The position numbers were made by a program, and so were the translations under genes. A model generated the notes under the pieces. It did not search any database, had not been told where the DNA came from, and worked only from the letters and a program-made list of their open reading frames with translations. From Acidaminobacter hydrogenoformans DSM 2784 (lineage in GTDB: Bacteria; Bacillota; Clostridia; Peptostreptococcales; Acidaminobacteraceae), in contig NZ_FMWL01000013.1 of assembly GCF_900103005.1 (NCBI RefSeq), forward strand, positions 31,805 through 95,804: a stretch of 64,000 nucleotides of DNA. The letters run 5' to 3'. Of the stretch, positions 1 to 8,840 are shown piece by piece. Positions within the stretch are counted from its first letter, which is position 1, and every line of letters begins with the position of its first letter.

Positions 1-1298
1 ACCTCCGCTTCCAAAGGTGCGTCTTCATTCTTCTGAAAACTCAAGAATTCCCTGTCCTCGCTGAAGGTGTACTCAAGGAGCCTGTGGATCGTCTTTGCTT
101 CACGCCGCGTCGCTTCCGTCATGCGTTTTGCGGCGCGTCCTGTAGGTGCCGCTAATGCAATGCTGAGGCCCGCGCTTTCAAAGATTCTGATCAGGCCGTT
201 GATAATAGTTGTTTTACCTGTCCCTGGCCCACCTGTAATGACAGCAATTTTTTCATTGACTCCCGCTTTGACCGCTTGCCTTTGCAGCTCAGAGAAGGCA
301 ATCCCAAGGCGTGCTTCAATTTTGTCGATCTCTTCATCAAGCTGGACTGTGACTTTGCCAACTGGCGTTCCTGCCATCTCCGCAAGAAAGCGTGCTACAC
401 GGGACTCCGCCAAGTATAGCGCCGGAAGATACACTGCGTTCTCACCGGCTTCTTCCGCCTCTGAAGGCACTTCCAGATAAATTTCGCCCCTCAGCACCAT
501 CTCACTCAAGACTTGTGACACGGTCTCCCCAGGAATGCCGAGCAGTTCTGCCACCTGAGCCCCAAGTCCAGCGCTGTGAACAAAAGTGTGCCCTTGAGAA
601 GTGCTTTCCACAAGGACATAATGTAAGCCACCCCTGATCCGCTCTGGCGATCCTGGATCCAGTCCCATCCGTCTCGCCAAGGCATCCGCGTGCCTGAATC
701 CAAAGCCGCTTACGAGCTCCGCCAATTGATAGGGGTTGTTATGGATGAGCCCCACCGCATCCGGTCCGAGGCGCTGATAGACTTTCAAGGACATCTGCGA
801 AGACAGCCCCAGTTTCTGAAGCTGCATAATCACATCTCTGGATTCGAACTGCTCCCGGTATGAGGACACGATCTCCTCAAGCTTTTTTCTGCCTATGCCC
901 GGTATGGCCAGTAAGCGGTCCGGGTTATAGGAAAGGACATCAAAGGTCTCTTCACCAAAGGCTTCAATCAGCTTCGCGGCCATTGCCGGACCCACGCCCC
1001 TGATCATACCAGACCCCAGATAACGCAGTAAGTCGCCTTCACTGGCTGGCAGCGAAGTCTCACACTGCTTGACCTCAAACTGCATGCCGTAAGTGGGATG
1101 TTCGACGAACCTGCCCGTTAGAAGGACTTGTTCGCCTTCTCTGACATAGGGCATAACACCCTTGGCATGCCAATAAACACCCTCACAGTCCACAACCATA
1201 ACGGTAAAGCCATTTTCGTCGTTCCTGAACACGATCTCTTCTACAAAGCCGGTCAAGGTATTTTTTTGTAATTCGTGCGTCTCTTTTGCGCTTTCCAT
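1..1298 (-). CDS. recD2: RecD2-type ATP-dependent DNA helicase, partial (N-terminal 432 residues)
   Basis: SF1 helicase of the RecD2/TraA family, which unwinds DNA 5'-3' in repair without RecBC. The reading frame is open from ATG at 1298 (preceded by AGGGTGATAGGG) to the window edge, so only the first 432 residues are seen; family members are usually 720-760. The N-terminal OB-like domain (about residues 10-80) is followed by helix-hairpin-helix segments (GIGRKKLEEI and similar), and the ATPase core starts with Walker A GGPGTGKTT near residue 353 and the APTGRAAKRM motif. The long pre-helicase region separates RecD2 from RecD of RecBCD. It diverges from the CoA-transferase genes. The C-terminal helicase motifs lie outside the window. 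Confidence 0.9.
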   Translation of the reverse strand, partial: MESAKETHELQKNTLTGFVEEIVFRNDENGFTVMVVDCEGVYWHAKGVMPYVREGEQVLLTGRFVEHPTYGMQFEVKQCETSLPASEGDLLRYLGSGMIRGVGPAMAAKLIEAFGEETFDVLSYNPDRLLAIPGIGRKKLEEIVSSYREQFESRDVIMQLQKLGLSSQMSLKVYQRLGPDAVGLIHNNPYQLAELVSGFGFRHADALARRMGLDPGSPERIRGGLHYVLVESTSQGHTFVHSAGLGAQVAELLGIPGETVSQVLSEMVLRGEIYLEVPSEAEEAGENAVYLPALYLAESRVARFLAEMAGTPVGKVTVQLDEEIDKIEARLGIAFSELQRQAVKAGVNEKIAVITGGPGTGKTTIINGLIRIFESAGLSIALAAPTGRAAKRMTEATRREAKTIHRLLEYTFSEDREFLSFQKNEDAPLEAE

Positions 1299-1438
1299 CT
1301 GGCCCTATCACCCTTTAACAAACAATAGATTTATTATATCATTATAACGCTTCGGATTTTGAATAAAATGAGGTGGCAATCGCCCGCTTTTCTGATAATA
1401 TAACCTTGGGGGTCGTGGAATATAAGAGGAGGGTTTAC

Positions 1439-2095
1439 ATGAACAAAATCATCAGTTTAGATGAAGCCGCTTCGAAGATTCGCGACGGCATGACAATCAT
1501 GATTGGCGGTTTCCTTGGGTGCGGAACACCAGAGCGCATGATTGACAAGCTGATCGAACTGGGTGTCAAGGATCTGACCATCATTGCCAACGACACATCC
1601 TTTCCGGACAAAGGCCTTGGAAAGCTGATTGTCTCAAAGCAGGTCAAAAAAGCTATTGTATCCCATATAGGCACCAATAAAGAGACCGGTCGTCAGATGA
1701 CGGCAGGTGAAACAGAGGTCGTCCTTGTCCCTCAGGGAACCTTAATCGAGCAGATACGCGCGGGTGGCGTCGGGCTCGGAGGTGTTCTGACACCCACCGG
1801 ATTGGGTACGGTGGTTGAAGAAGGAAAGCAAAAGCTGACGATCGAAGGCAAGGACTATCTTCTTGAGCTGCCGCTGAGGGCAGATGTTGCCCTGCTGTAC
1901 GGATCAAAGGTAGACCGCAAAGGAAACATTTACTATAACGGCACAACGCGTAATTTCAATTCCATCATAGCTTTGGCGGCAGATTTGGTTTTGGTCGAAG
2001 CCATGGAACTCGTCGAAGTCGGTGACATCCATCCAAATGATGTCATGACGCCGGGCGTCCTCGTACACGGCATAGTTGGAGGTGATCAGGCATGA
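1439..2095 (+). CDS. atoD: Acetate/butyrate-acetoacetate CoA-transferase, alpha subunit
   Basis: Subunit A of a family I CoA-transferase, which moves CoA between acetoacetyl-CoA and a short-chain acid. The product is 218 residues, the usual length. It shows the glycine-rich CoA-binding loop GGFLGCGTP near residue 24 and the conserved [13 protein letters not shown] stretch. The start is ATG at 1439, with GAGGAGGG eight bases upstream; an upstream in-frame extension to 1373 lacks a ribosome site. It overlaps the beta subunit by four bases (ATGA), implying translational coupling. The acid substrate cannot be read from sequence; in a lysine fermenter it could serve acetoacetate or butyrate exchange (inference). 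Confidence 0.92.
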   Translation: MNKIISLDEAASKIRDGMTIMIGGFLGCGTPERMIDKLIELGVKDLTIIANDTSFPDKGLGKLIVSKQVKKAIVSHIGTNKETGRQMTAGETEVVLVPQGTLIEQIRAGGVGLGGVLTPTGLGTVVEEGKQKLTIEGKDYLLELPLRADVALLYGSKVDRKGNIYYNGTTRNFNSIIALAADLVLVEAMELVEVGDIHPNDVMTPGVLVHGIVGGDQA

Positions 2096-2745
2096 TGGAT
2101 CCTAAGGAATTTATAGCACGGAGAGTTGCGAAAGAACTCCATGATGGCGATCTGGTCAACCTCGGTATAGGGCTCCCAACCATGGTAGGAAACTTCATTC
2201 CACCTGACGTTGACATCAACTTTCAGTCTGAAAACGGCATGATTGGCCTTGGCCCATCACCAGAAGAAGCCTGCTATGACTGGGAGATCACAAATGCGGG
2301 CGGGCAGCCTGTCAGCGTTCTCACAGGCGGCTGTTTCTTTGACAGCGCTTTCTCCTTTGGCTTAATCCGCGGCGGCCATGTCAACGCCACTGTCCTGGGA
2401 GCGCTCGAAGTGGACCAGCACGGCAATTTGGCCAACTGGATGGTGCCAGGCAAAATGGTTCCGGGCATGGGCGGCGCAATGGACCTGGTCACTGGCGCCA
2501 AGCGCGTCATTGTAGCCATGCTCCACACCGCCAAAGGCGAGCCAAAAATCATGAAGCACTGCACGTTGCCTCTAACGGCAAAAGCTCAGGTCAACCTGAT
2601 CGTCACGGAGCTCGCTGTCATGGAAGTCACGGCGGAGGGCCTCAAAGTCCTCGAGATCGCTCCAGACATTACGGTGGAAGCGCTCAGGGCAGCGACTGAT
2701 GCTGATCTGATTATTCAGGAGCCGCTTAAACGTATTGAAGTATAG
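2092..2745 (+). CDS. atoA: Acetate/butyrate-acetoacetate CoA-transferase, beta subunit
   Basis: Subunit B of the same CoA-transferase, 217 residues. It carries the family signature [10 protein letters not shown] around residue 46, whose glutamate forms the glutamyl-CoA thioester intermediate. The start overlaps the alpha-subunit stop, with GGAGGTGA just upstream; a second ATG follows immediately (MMDPK) and could also be used. A strong rho-independent terminator follows, so atoD-atoA form a two-gene transcript. No thiolase or acetoacetate decarboxylase lies next to it. Confidence 0.93.
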   Translation: MMDPKEFIARRVAKELHDGDLVNLGIGLPTMVGNFIPPDVDINFQSENGMIGLGPSPEEACYDWEITNAGGQPVSVLTGGCFFDSAFSFGLIRGGHVNATVLGALEVDQHGNLANWMVPGKMVPGMGGAMDLVTGAKRVIVAMLHTAKGEPKIMKHCTLPLTAKAQVNLIVTELAVMEVTAEGLKVLEIAPDITVEALRAATDADLIIQEPLKRIEV

Positions 2746-2755
2746 AAACGCCTAC

Positions 2756-2784
2756 GCCGGCTGCATCCCGCAGCCGGCTTTTTT
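2756..2784 (+). terminator. Rho-independent terminator of atoDA
   Basis: A perfect 9-bp GC-rich stem (GCCGGCTGC / GCAGCCGGC) with a 5-base loop is followed by six T. It lies 11 bases after the atoA stop. Confidence 0.93.
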
Positions 2785-2791
2785 CTTGCGC

Positions 2792-2824
2792 AAAAAAGGA
2801 TGCGACTCTAAAAAAGTCGCATCC
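2792..2824 (-). terminator. Rho-independent terminator of the CNNM/CorC gene
   Basis: Read on the minus strand, a 10-bp stem (GGATGCGACT / AGTCGCATCC) is followed by six T. It stands tail to tail with the atoDA terminator. Confidence 0.9.
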
Positions 2825-2833
2825 CCCAAGGCA

Positions 2834-4090
2834 TCAGGTCAAAATCCTGAGCTTCTCTATTCTGTTTTTCTCAATGCTTTCAACGACGAACTCAGCATTA
2901 TCATGCTCTATCCGGTCACCAACTTCAGGAAGCCTGCCAAATTCCCCAATGATAAAGCCGCCTATGGAATCGAAGTCCTCCGTTTCAATGCGCAGTCCAA
3001 TCATTTCGTTGACCACATCAATCTTTGTAGCGCCATCCACAATATATTCATCCTCGCGAATGACCTCTATTGAGACCTCGTGCTCATCATACTCGTCCTG
3101 AATGTCGCCCACAATCTCCTCGACGAGATCCTCCATAGTTACCATTCCAGCTGTACCGCCGTATTCGTCAAGCACAATGGCAATAGCGACATGCTTAGCC
3201 CGCATTTCAGCAAAGAGCTCGCTGGTCATTTTAAACTCATAAGTAAAATAGGGTTCACGGATAAAGTCTTCAATTTGGAATTCCGTTTGTGACATCTCGT
3301 AGAAGATCAAATCCTTAACATTTAAAAGCCCAATAATATTATCCGGTGTCTCATCATAGACAGGGATTCTCGAAAACCTCTCATTTTTAAAGATCTCTAC
3401 AATTTCAGCGAATTCTGTACTCTTCTCAATCATGACCATGTCCGTTCTTGGTGTCATAACATCGCCTGCTTGGGAATCGCCGAACTCAAACACATTGTAG
3501 ATCATTTTCTTTTCGTCACCCTCAAGAACGCCCTCTTCGTGACTGACCGTGACCATAGTCTTCAGCTCTTCTTCTGTTATGAACGGCTTATCTTTGTCCG
3601 GCGTGCCGCCCAGAATACGGATCAAGAATCCGGTAATAAACATGATGGCCGTCAGAACTGGCGTCAGAATGACGACCAGGAAGGAAATAGGGCCTGCCAC
3701 TTTAAGGGAGATCTGTTCTGAGCGCTCAGCGGCTATGGACTTAGGGGTTATTTCTCCAAAGATCAAGACAAGCAGTGTCATGACCCCAGTCGAAATCCCA
3801 ATCCCCCTGACAGGTCCAAAGACTTCAATGGCAATGGAAGTTGCCAGCGCAGAGGAAGCAATGTTGACAATGTTATTGCCGACCAATATGGCACCCAGCA
3901 TATGGCTCGGAGATTTCAAGAGGTTTGATACGCGCCCCGCACCCTTGACGTTTTCCTCCACCATATGTCTGAGCCTGATTTTACTGAGAGACATCAGCGA
4001 GGTCTCTGAAGCAGAGAAAAATGCCGACATCATCAAAAGTACTACCAGTAATGATAACTGCCATAAGTCACCAGGTTCCAAATCAATCAC
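2834..4090 (-). CDS. CNNM/CorC-HlyC family membrane protein (DUF21, CBS pair, CorC_HlyC)
   Basis: Polytopic membrane protein of the HlyC/CorC (CNNM) family, linked in other bacteria to Mg2+ or Co2+ export. Residues about 10-190 form the DUF21 membrane domain with hydrophobic segments and the GEITPKSIAAE motif. A CBS-domain pair follows (about 205-330, VMTPRTDMV, RIPVYDETPDNIIGLL), then a C-terminal CorC_HlyC domain (IDVVNEMIGL... GGFIIGEFGRLP). The length of 418 is typical. Start is uncertain: the GTG at 4090 sits one base after GGAG, so the TTG three codons in (4081), about ten bases from GGAG, may be the real start. It is a single-gene unit with its own promoter and terminator. Confidence 0.9.
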   Translation of the reverse strand: MIDLEPGDLWQLSLLVVLLMMSAFFSASETSLMSLSKIRLRHMVEENVKGAGRVSNLLKSPSHMLGAILVGNNIVNIASSALATSIAIEVFGPVRGIGISTGVMTLLVLIFGEITPKSIAAERSEQISLKVAGPISFLVVILTPVLTAIMFITGFLIRILGGTPDKDKPFITEEELKTMVTVSHEEGVLEGDEKKMIYNVFEFGDSQAGDVMTPRTDMVMIEKSTEFAEIVEIFKNERFSRIPVYDETPDNIIGLLNVKDLIFYEMSQTEFQIEDFIREPYFTYEFKMTSELFAEMRAKHVAIAIVLDEYGGTAGMVTMEDLVEEIVGDIQDEYDEHEVSIEVIREDEYIVDGATKIDVVNEMIGLRIETEDFDSIGGFIIGEFGRLPEVGDRIEHDNAEFVVESIEKNRIEKLRILT

Positions 4091-4122
4091 ACTCCAAAAT
4101 GTTAGTAAGTTACTTAAATTGC

Positions 4123-4152
4123 ATTATAGCATAATTCAGGCCTCAAATTCAA
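4123..4152 (-). promoter_or_regulatory. Sigma-A-type promoter for the CNNM/CorC gene
   Basis: On the minus strand TTGAAT is followed after 18 bases by a perfect TATAAT, about 35-40 bases before the gene start. The -35 overlaps the T-run of the metK terminator. Confidence 0.6.
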
Positions 4153-4190
4153 AAAAAGAGCCCCAAATCTTTCAAGATCCGGAGCTCTTT
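4151..4190 (-). terminator. Rho-independent terminator of metK
   Basis: Minus-strand stem AAAGAGCTCC / GGGGCTCTTT (one G-U pair), with a smaller inner stem, followed by a run of seven T. It starts seven bases after the metK stop. Confidence 0.88.
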
Positions 4191-4196
4191 GCCTCA

Positions 4197-5384
4197 CTAT
4201 TTGAACGCTTCTTCTTTCAGGATCGCGGCTTTGTCCGTTCGTTCCCATGGCACATCGATATCCGTACGTCCAAAATGGCCGTAGGCTGCTACTTGACGGT
4301 AAAGCGGACGTCTGAGGTCGAGGTCGCGAATGATCGCCGCCGGGCGAAGGTCAAAGTGCTTGTTCACAAGCTCCATAATTTTCTCCTCGGAGATTTTGCC
4401 GGTGCCAAAAGTCTCCACCAATACGGAAACCGGTCTGGCGACACCAATGGCATAGGCGAGCTCAATTTCACACTTATCTGCCAGCCCTGCCGCCACAATA
4501 TTTTTAGCGACATAACGCGCAGCGTAGGTCGCTGAACGGTCCACTTTCGTAGGATCTTTTCCGGAAAACGCGCCGCCGCCGTGGCGTGAATAACCGCCGT
4601 AAGTGTCCACTATGATTTTTCTGCCCGTCAGGCCGGAGTCCCCTTGAGGACCTCCAACGACAAACCGTCCCGTAGGATTGATGTAGTACTTCGTCTCGTC
4701 GTCCAACAGGTCTTCCGGAACAATATGCCCAATAACATATTGCTTCAGGTCTGCTTCAATCTGATCCCTTGTAACATCAGGGCTGTGCTGCGTCGAAATG
4801 ACAATGGTGTCCACCCTGACCGGCGTGTCGCCATGATACTCAACGGTGACCTGAGTTTTACCATCCGGTCTGAGATAATCGAGAATGCCTTTTTTGCGGA
4901 CCTCAGCCAAGCGGCGAGCCAGTTTGTGGGACAGGGAAATTGGGAGCGGCATCAGCTCAGGCGTCTCATTGCACGCGAAGCCAAACATGAGGCCTTGGTC
5001 TCCTGCGCCAATCGCTTCGATTTCGTCCATCATTTGACCGGTCTTATGCTCGAGGGCATCATCCACACCCATAGCGATGTCCGCGGACTGCTCATCAATT
5101 GAAGTAATTACGGCGCAAGTGTCAGCGTCAAAACCATACTTAGCGCGGGTATAGCCAATCTCTTTGATAATCTCGCGCACAGTCCTTGGAATGTCAACGT
5201 AGCAGCTGGTGGTGATTTCACCCATGACCAGGACAAGCCCTGTGGTCACAGAAGTCTCACACGCGACGCGCGCTTTAGGGTCGTTGGCGAGAATGGCGTC
5301 AAGAATGCCGTCAGAAATCTGGTCACAGATCTTGTCCGGATGTCCTTCTGTTACACTCTCAGAAGTAAAGAGTCTTTTTTTCAC
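4197..5384 (-). CDS. metK: S-adenosylmethionine synthetase
   Basis: Makes S-adenosylmethionine from methionine and ATP. The 395-residue product matches the family. It begins [21 protein letters not shown], with the methionine and ATP-binding residues, and has [12 protein letters not shown] near residue 115, the phosphate-binding loop [17 protein letters not shown] near residue 260, and DIDVPWE at the end. The start is GTG at 5384, nine bases after AGGAGG. A longer frame to 5534 runs back into the riboswitch terminator and is not real. Transcription is controlled by a SAM-I riboswitch in the leader, so excess product should shut the gene off. Confidence 0.97.
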   Translation of the reverse strand: MKKRLFTSESVTEGHPDKICDQISDGILDAILANDPKARVACETSVTTGLVLVMGEITTSCYVDIPRTVREIIKEIGYTRAKYGFDADTCAVITSIDEQSADIAMGVDDALEHKTGQMMDEIEAIGAGDQGLMFGFACNETPELMPLPISLSHKLARRLAEVRKKGILDYLRPDGKTQVTVEYHGDTPVRVDTIVISTQHSPDVTRDQIEADLKQYVIGHIVPEDLLDDETKYYINPTGRFVVGGPQGDSGLTGRKIIVDTYGGYSRHGGGAFSGKDPTKVDRSATYAARYVAKNIVAAGLADKCEIELAYAIGVARPVSVLVETFGTGKISEEKIMELVNKHFDLRPAAIIRDLDLRRPLYRQVAAYGHFGRTDIDVPWERTDKAAILKEEAFK

Positions 5385-5494
5385 TTTTTCATGCCTCCTG
5401 AATTTCATTAATTGGTATTGTCGTCTTACCGGCACCAAATGATGTATGCCGATGGTCGCAAAATCTTCCCTTTGCCTTAGGCCGCTGCGCAAAT

Positions 5495-5522
5495 AAAAAA
5501 GCCCCTTCTGAAAAGAAGAGGC
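5495..5522 (-). terminator. Riboswitch-controlled terminator upstream of metK
   Basis: Minus-strand stem GCCTCTTCT / AGAAGGGGC (one G-U pair) followed by six T. It lies directly after the SAM-I aptamer and about 110 bases before the metK start, the usual expression platform of an OFF switch. Confidence 0.88.
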
Positions 5523-5544
5523 ATGTAAGATCACTTCAGCTCAC

Positions 5545-5691
5545 CTCATCTCTCAGTCACTAAAGCCGCGACTGTAGGATTTAGCACCTTTTTACGCCAC
5601 GAGTCATCACCCTGCGCACTGCGCAAGGCTAAACCGTCCGTACCGGTTGCCGGGTTTCATTGGGCCTATTCCCTCCACCACTCTCAATAAG
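5545..5691 (-). ncRNA. SAM-I (S-box) riboswitch of metK
   Basis: On the minus strand the S-box core can be read in order: CTTATTGAGAG, GGTGGAGGGA (kink-turn side), GGCCC, AATGAAACCCGGCAACC, GGTGCTAAATCC, and the closing GACTGAGAGATGAG. The first and last elements pair to form P1 with G-U pairs. Binding of SAM should favour the terminator that follows. Confidence 0.95.
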
Positions 5692-5720
5692 GATTCAATT
5701 ATTTGTTTTTGACCATTGCA

Positions 5721-5750
5721 ATTATAGCATAGGCCACTTACATATAGCAA
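5721..5750 (-). promoter_or_regulatory. Sigma-A-type promoter of the metK leader
   Basis: Minus strand TTGCTA, 18-base spacer, perfect TATAAT. The predicted start lies about 20 bases before the first base of riboswitch stem P1. Confidence 0.65.
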
Positions 5751-5817
5751 CCTATTTTTTAATGCGTTTTAAAGGCGCAAAGACATCCTTAACGCCCGCT
5801 TTATCTTGCCTCAGAGC

Positions 5818-5846
5818 ATTGTAACCATTTCGTAAGGACATTGTAA
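5818..5846 (+). promoter_or_regulatory. Three 11-bp-phased direct repeats (TTGTAA-type), likely response-regulator operator
   Basis: GTAA occurs at 5821, 5832 and 5843, exactly 11 bases apart, each preceded by ATT, TTC or ATT. A perfect TATAAT (5869-5874) follows 22 bases after the last copy, with no good -35 at the proper distance. This spacing is what OmpR/PhoB-family regulators bind; assignment to PhoP/PhoB is inference. Confidence 0.5.
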
Positions 5847-5894
5847 TAGGCCCGCCTGATAATTAAAGTATAATTGAGACAGGAAGGTGATTCT

Positions 5895-8732
5895 ATGCAA
5901 AACCAAACACTTCGCGCAGGGCGAAAAATTGCTTCAATCGCTCTGGCACTGTCACTCGTCACCTCGTCAGCCTTTGCTGACTATCAGCTGTATTACCAAA
6001 ACAAAACCACGCAGTCCATCTCGAACGGCGTTCAGTACGAAACGCTGCTGCGCTTGACCGACGGCGGCTGGGTCAACGTCAACGTCTTAAGGGTCGATCT
6101 GAAAAATTCAACCCACAAGATCAAGCCCATCTATCCAGGTTCATTATCAGCAAAAGCCAGTTTGTCAGAAATCTCAAAATCCTATCAGAATTTGATAGGC
6201 TCCGTCAATGCAGACTTTTTTGATCCAGCGACCAGTTCAACCCTTGGCCCTATCATAGATGAAGGCGCACTGATCACTACTCCGAATGGCGACACGCGCT
6301 TCGCGGCGCTCAACATCACAGATTATGGTGTGCCTTTTATAGATTACTGGAACGGCTATGAAATATCGCTCTCAAATGGCACGAATTCTGTTTCACTGGA
6401 TTACATCAATAAGCCTTATCTCAATTACGACAGAATCATACTTTTCGATTCGAAGTGGGCTGCCACTTCCTTCGGTAAAACGGCAAACGTCCCAATCCTC
6501 GAAATGTACGTTGAAAACGGCATTGTAAGAGGGTTCCAGGAAAATGGAAATCCGTACCCGCTTAACGGCAACGCCTTTGTGGTCGCAGCTGTGGGAAGTA
6601 AAATTGAAGAACTTCGCAAGAGCTTCCGCGTTGGGGATTCTGTAGAAGTTGATTACAGTGATGCCCTGAAAAGTGTTGATTTCACAATTGGCGGCGGCTC
6701 CGTCATGGTCAAGGACGGTAAGCCCGTCAGTACTTATACCCTTAACATTGCGGGCCAAAATCCAAGAACGGCTGCAGGCATCACCAAAGACAAGTCTCAG
6801 CTGATCCTATTGACCGTTGACGGCCGGACGAATAATTTAAGAGGTTTGAACCAGCCAGAGCTCTCTCAGCTTTTGATAGAGCTTGGCGCCTATGATGCCA
6901 TCAATCTGGATGGCGGCGGCTCAACGACTATGGTCGTGCGACCTGTCGGTTCCACGGCGCTGGAAGTGGTCAATACCCCTTCTGATGGTTCACAGCGAAG
7001 AGTCCATAATGGTATTGGCATCATCAGCACAGCTCCCGGAGGCACTTTGGAAGACATTATTCTGGATGTCGATCAAAATGGTGTTTTCATCAACACACCG
7101 CTTGAGCTCTCCTTAAAAGGGATTGACGCCAATAGAAGTCCTGTCGAAATAGATCCTGCCCAAATCGTCTGGACGGTTTCAGGCGTCAACGGGAGCTTCA
7201 CAGAAGCCGGCTTTATTCCGACCACTACAGGCAAGGCAACCCTCATGGCAAACTATAATGGCATGTCCGCAACGAAAGTCATTGAGGTCTATGGTGAGGC
7301 CGTCGACTTGATTGTCAAACCAGCCACATTGCAGCTAAAGATGGGAGAGTCCGGTGCCTTCAGGCTCTACGCTATTGACGCTTCAGGCCATCAAGCTGAG
7401 CTGCCCACGCAGTTCGCGACCTGGTCCATCCCGGATCAGCTGATCACCCTTAACACAGATGGCACCTTCACTGCGAACTCAAGCGCCGGCAAAGGCGTGC
7501 TCTCCGTTGAATACAACGGCCTCAAGAAGCATTTGCCTATTGCAGTGGGCGAGTTCCATAGAGTATTGTTTGATTTTGAGCAACCATCGGCAACTTTCCT
7601 TGGCTATCCGCAGGAAGTCAGCGGAAGCTTCGTACCACTCAAATTCAGCCTGAATGGTTCCATGGGTGGCCGCTTGATTTTCGACTTCACGAAAACAGAA
7701 GCAACCAGAGCCGCTTATGTCATGCTACCAGAGACAGGCGTCACCATACCTGAAACGCCGGACAAGCTGGGCTTATGGGTCTTTGGCAATTACGGCTATG
7801 AGCACATGCTCAAAGCGAAGCTGGTAGACGCAGATGGAAAAGCCATGAATATCCAGTTTGCGCCAAGCATCAACTGGGAGGGCTGGAAGTTCGTTGAAGC
7901 CGCCTATCCAACTGACTTGAAGCCGCCAGTCAAAGTAGAGCGCATTTATGTGGCAGAGGACAATCCCGCAAGGAAGGATCGCGGTGTCATTGTCATGGAT
8001 CATTTGGTTGCAATCGAAAAGAATACTTTGGATATGGACTTGCCAAAGGATGTTGATAAGCTGCCAAAGCTGGAATCTCAAAAGATGAATACAGACGGCG
8101 GTACTACGCTGCTGGTTTACGGCGGTTTCCAGGCAGGATCGAAGCTGAACGGCACTGAAGGCTCGACAACGGACACGACTTATCTCAATTATGTCAATGC
8201 CGCGACGCAGCTTAACCGCTCTTCAAAGACCTACTTTGCCGGCCCGGTTGATACAATGCTGGCAAACCTCATGGGCACGGAGGTCATTGCCTCAGGGTAC
8301 AGCGAATTTATTTCTGACCAGGTGGCTGTCGTGACCCTGAATTTTAAAAATAACGCCATCATCAAAGCGGACGCTTCTCAGTGGCAAGCTTTCCTGGCAC
8401 GCACCAATGCCATGCTGGCAGGCAGCGGAGAGAAATCGCTCATGATTGTCACCAATTCGACGCTGAATTTCTCAGACAAGCTCGAAGAAGCGCTCTTTTA
8501 TGAAAAGCTTGAGCAGCTCTACAACAAAGGGATCCGCACAACTATCTTCAGCGGCGGGGGTGCTGTCAAAGACCCGGACCTCAGGCTGACACGCTACGCC
8601 ACTGTCGTCGACGTTCAGTCCCTGACGGCCTCAAGCACATTTGACCTCAAAACAGAGGGAAAAGCGATTGCTGTCAATTTAAAAGATGGCAACATCACTT
8701 ATCAAATCAGACCCCTTCAGTTGAAAAAATAG
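5895..8732 (+). CDS. Secreted phosphodiester glycosidase (NAGPA/DUF2233) family protein
   Basis: Exported 945-residue protein. A signal peptide (R/K-rich start, hydrophobic core, cleavage after SSAFA at residue 28) is followed by an NAGPA-type domain at about 75-380. That domain carries GGGSVMVKDG, NPRTAAGITKD, TVDGR and the hallmark INLDGGGSTTM. Residues about 395-560 look like two Ig-like (BIG2-type) modules, and about 565-720 like a beta-sandwich carbohydrate-binding-type module. The last 190 residues resemble the end of a metallophosphoesterase domain but lack metal-binding His/Asp motifs. ATG 5895 is chosen because AGGAAGGTG lies upstream. NAGPA domains cleave sugar-1-phosphodiesters, so a cell-envelope or teichoic-acid substrate is possible (inference). 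Confidence 0.85.
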   Translation: MQNQTLRAGRKIASIALALSLVTSSAFADYQLYYQNKTTQSISNGVQYETLLRLTDGGWVNVNVLRVDLKNSTHKIKPIYPGSLSAKASLSEISKSYQNLIGSVNADFFDPATSSTLGPIIDEGALITTPNGDTRFAALNITDYGVPFIDYWNGYEISLSNGTNSVSLDYINKPYLNYDRIILFDSKWAATSFGKTANVPILEMYVENGIVRGFQENGNPYPLNGNAFVVAAVGSKIEELRKSFRVGDSVEVDYSDALKSVDFTIGGGSVMVKDGKPVSTYTLNIAGQNPRTAAGITKDKSQLILLTVDGRTNNLRGLNQPELSQLLIELGAYDAINLDGGGSTTMVVRPVGSTALEVVNTPSDGSQRRVHNGIGIISTAPGGTLEDIILDVDQNGVFINTPLELSLKGIDANRSPVEIDPAQIVWTVSGVNGSFTEAGFIPTTTGKATLMANYNGMSATKVIEVYGEAVDLIVKPATLQLKMGESGAFRLYAIDASGHQAELPTQFATWSIPDQLITLNTDGTFTANSSAGKGVLSVEYNGLKKHLPIAVGEFHRVLFDFEQPSATFLGYPQEVSGSFVPLKFSLNGSMGGRLIFDFTKTEATRAAYVMLPETGVTIPETPDKLGLWVFGNYGYEHMLKAKLVDADGKAMNIQFAPSINWEGWKFVEAAYPTDLKPPVKVERIYVAEDNPARKDRGVIVMDHLVAIEKNTLDMDLPKDVDKLPKLESQKMNTDGGTTLLVYGGFQAGSKLNGTEGSTTDTTYLNYVNAATQLNRSSKTYFAGPVDTMLANLMGTEVIASGYSEFISDQVAVVTLNFKNNAIIKADASQWQAFLARTNAMLAGSGEKSLMIVTNSTLNFSDKLEEALFYEKLEQLYNKGIRTTIFSGGGAVKDPDLRLTRYATVVDVQSLTASSTFDLKTEGKAIAVNLKDGNITYQIRPLQLKK

Positions 8733-8772
8733 CATCCTGAAAGTTCGTGAAATAAAATAAAGAACAAACAAA

Positions 8773-8820
8773 GAGGGCTGCTGCAAACTATAAATTTAGT
8801 TTTGCAGCAGCCCCTTTTTT
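8773..8820 (+). terminator. Rho-independent terminator between convergent genes
   Basis: Stem GGGCTGCTGCAAA(A)CT / AGTTTTGCAGCAGCCC followed by eight or more T on the plus strand. It can also fold on the minus strand and probably serves both the NAGPA gene and the convergent AEC transporter gene. Confidence 0.92.
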
Positions 8821-8840
8821 TTGCTCTTTTTTGAAGTGTC

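Noticed and set aside
3549..4535. 328-codon plus-strand frame
   Set aside because: Antisense shadow of the CNNM gene and metK; it crosses two opposed genes and a terminator.
5385..5534. 50-codon N-terminal extension of MetK
   Set aside because: It runs through the riboswitch terminator; the GTG at 5384 has AGGAGG and matches the family start.
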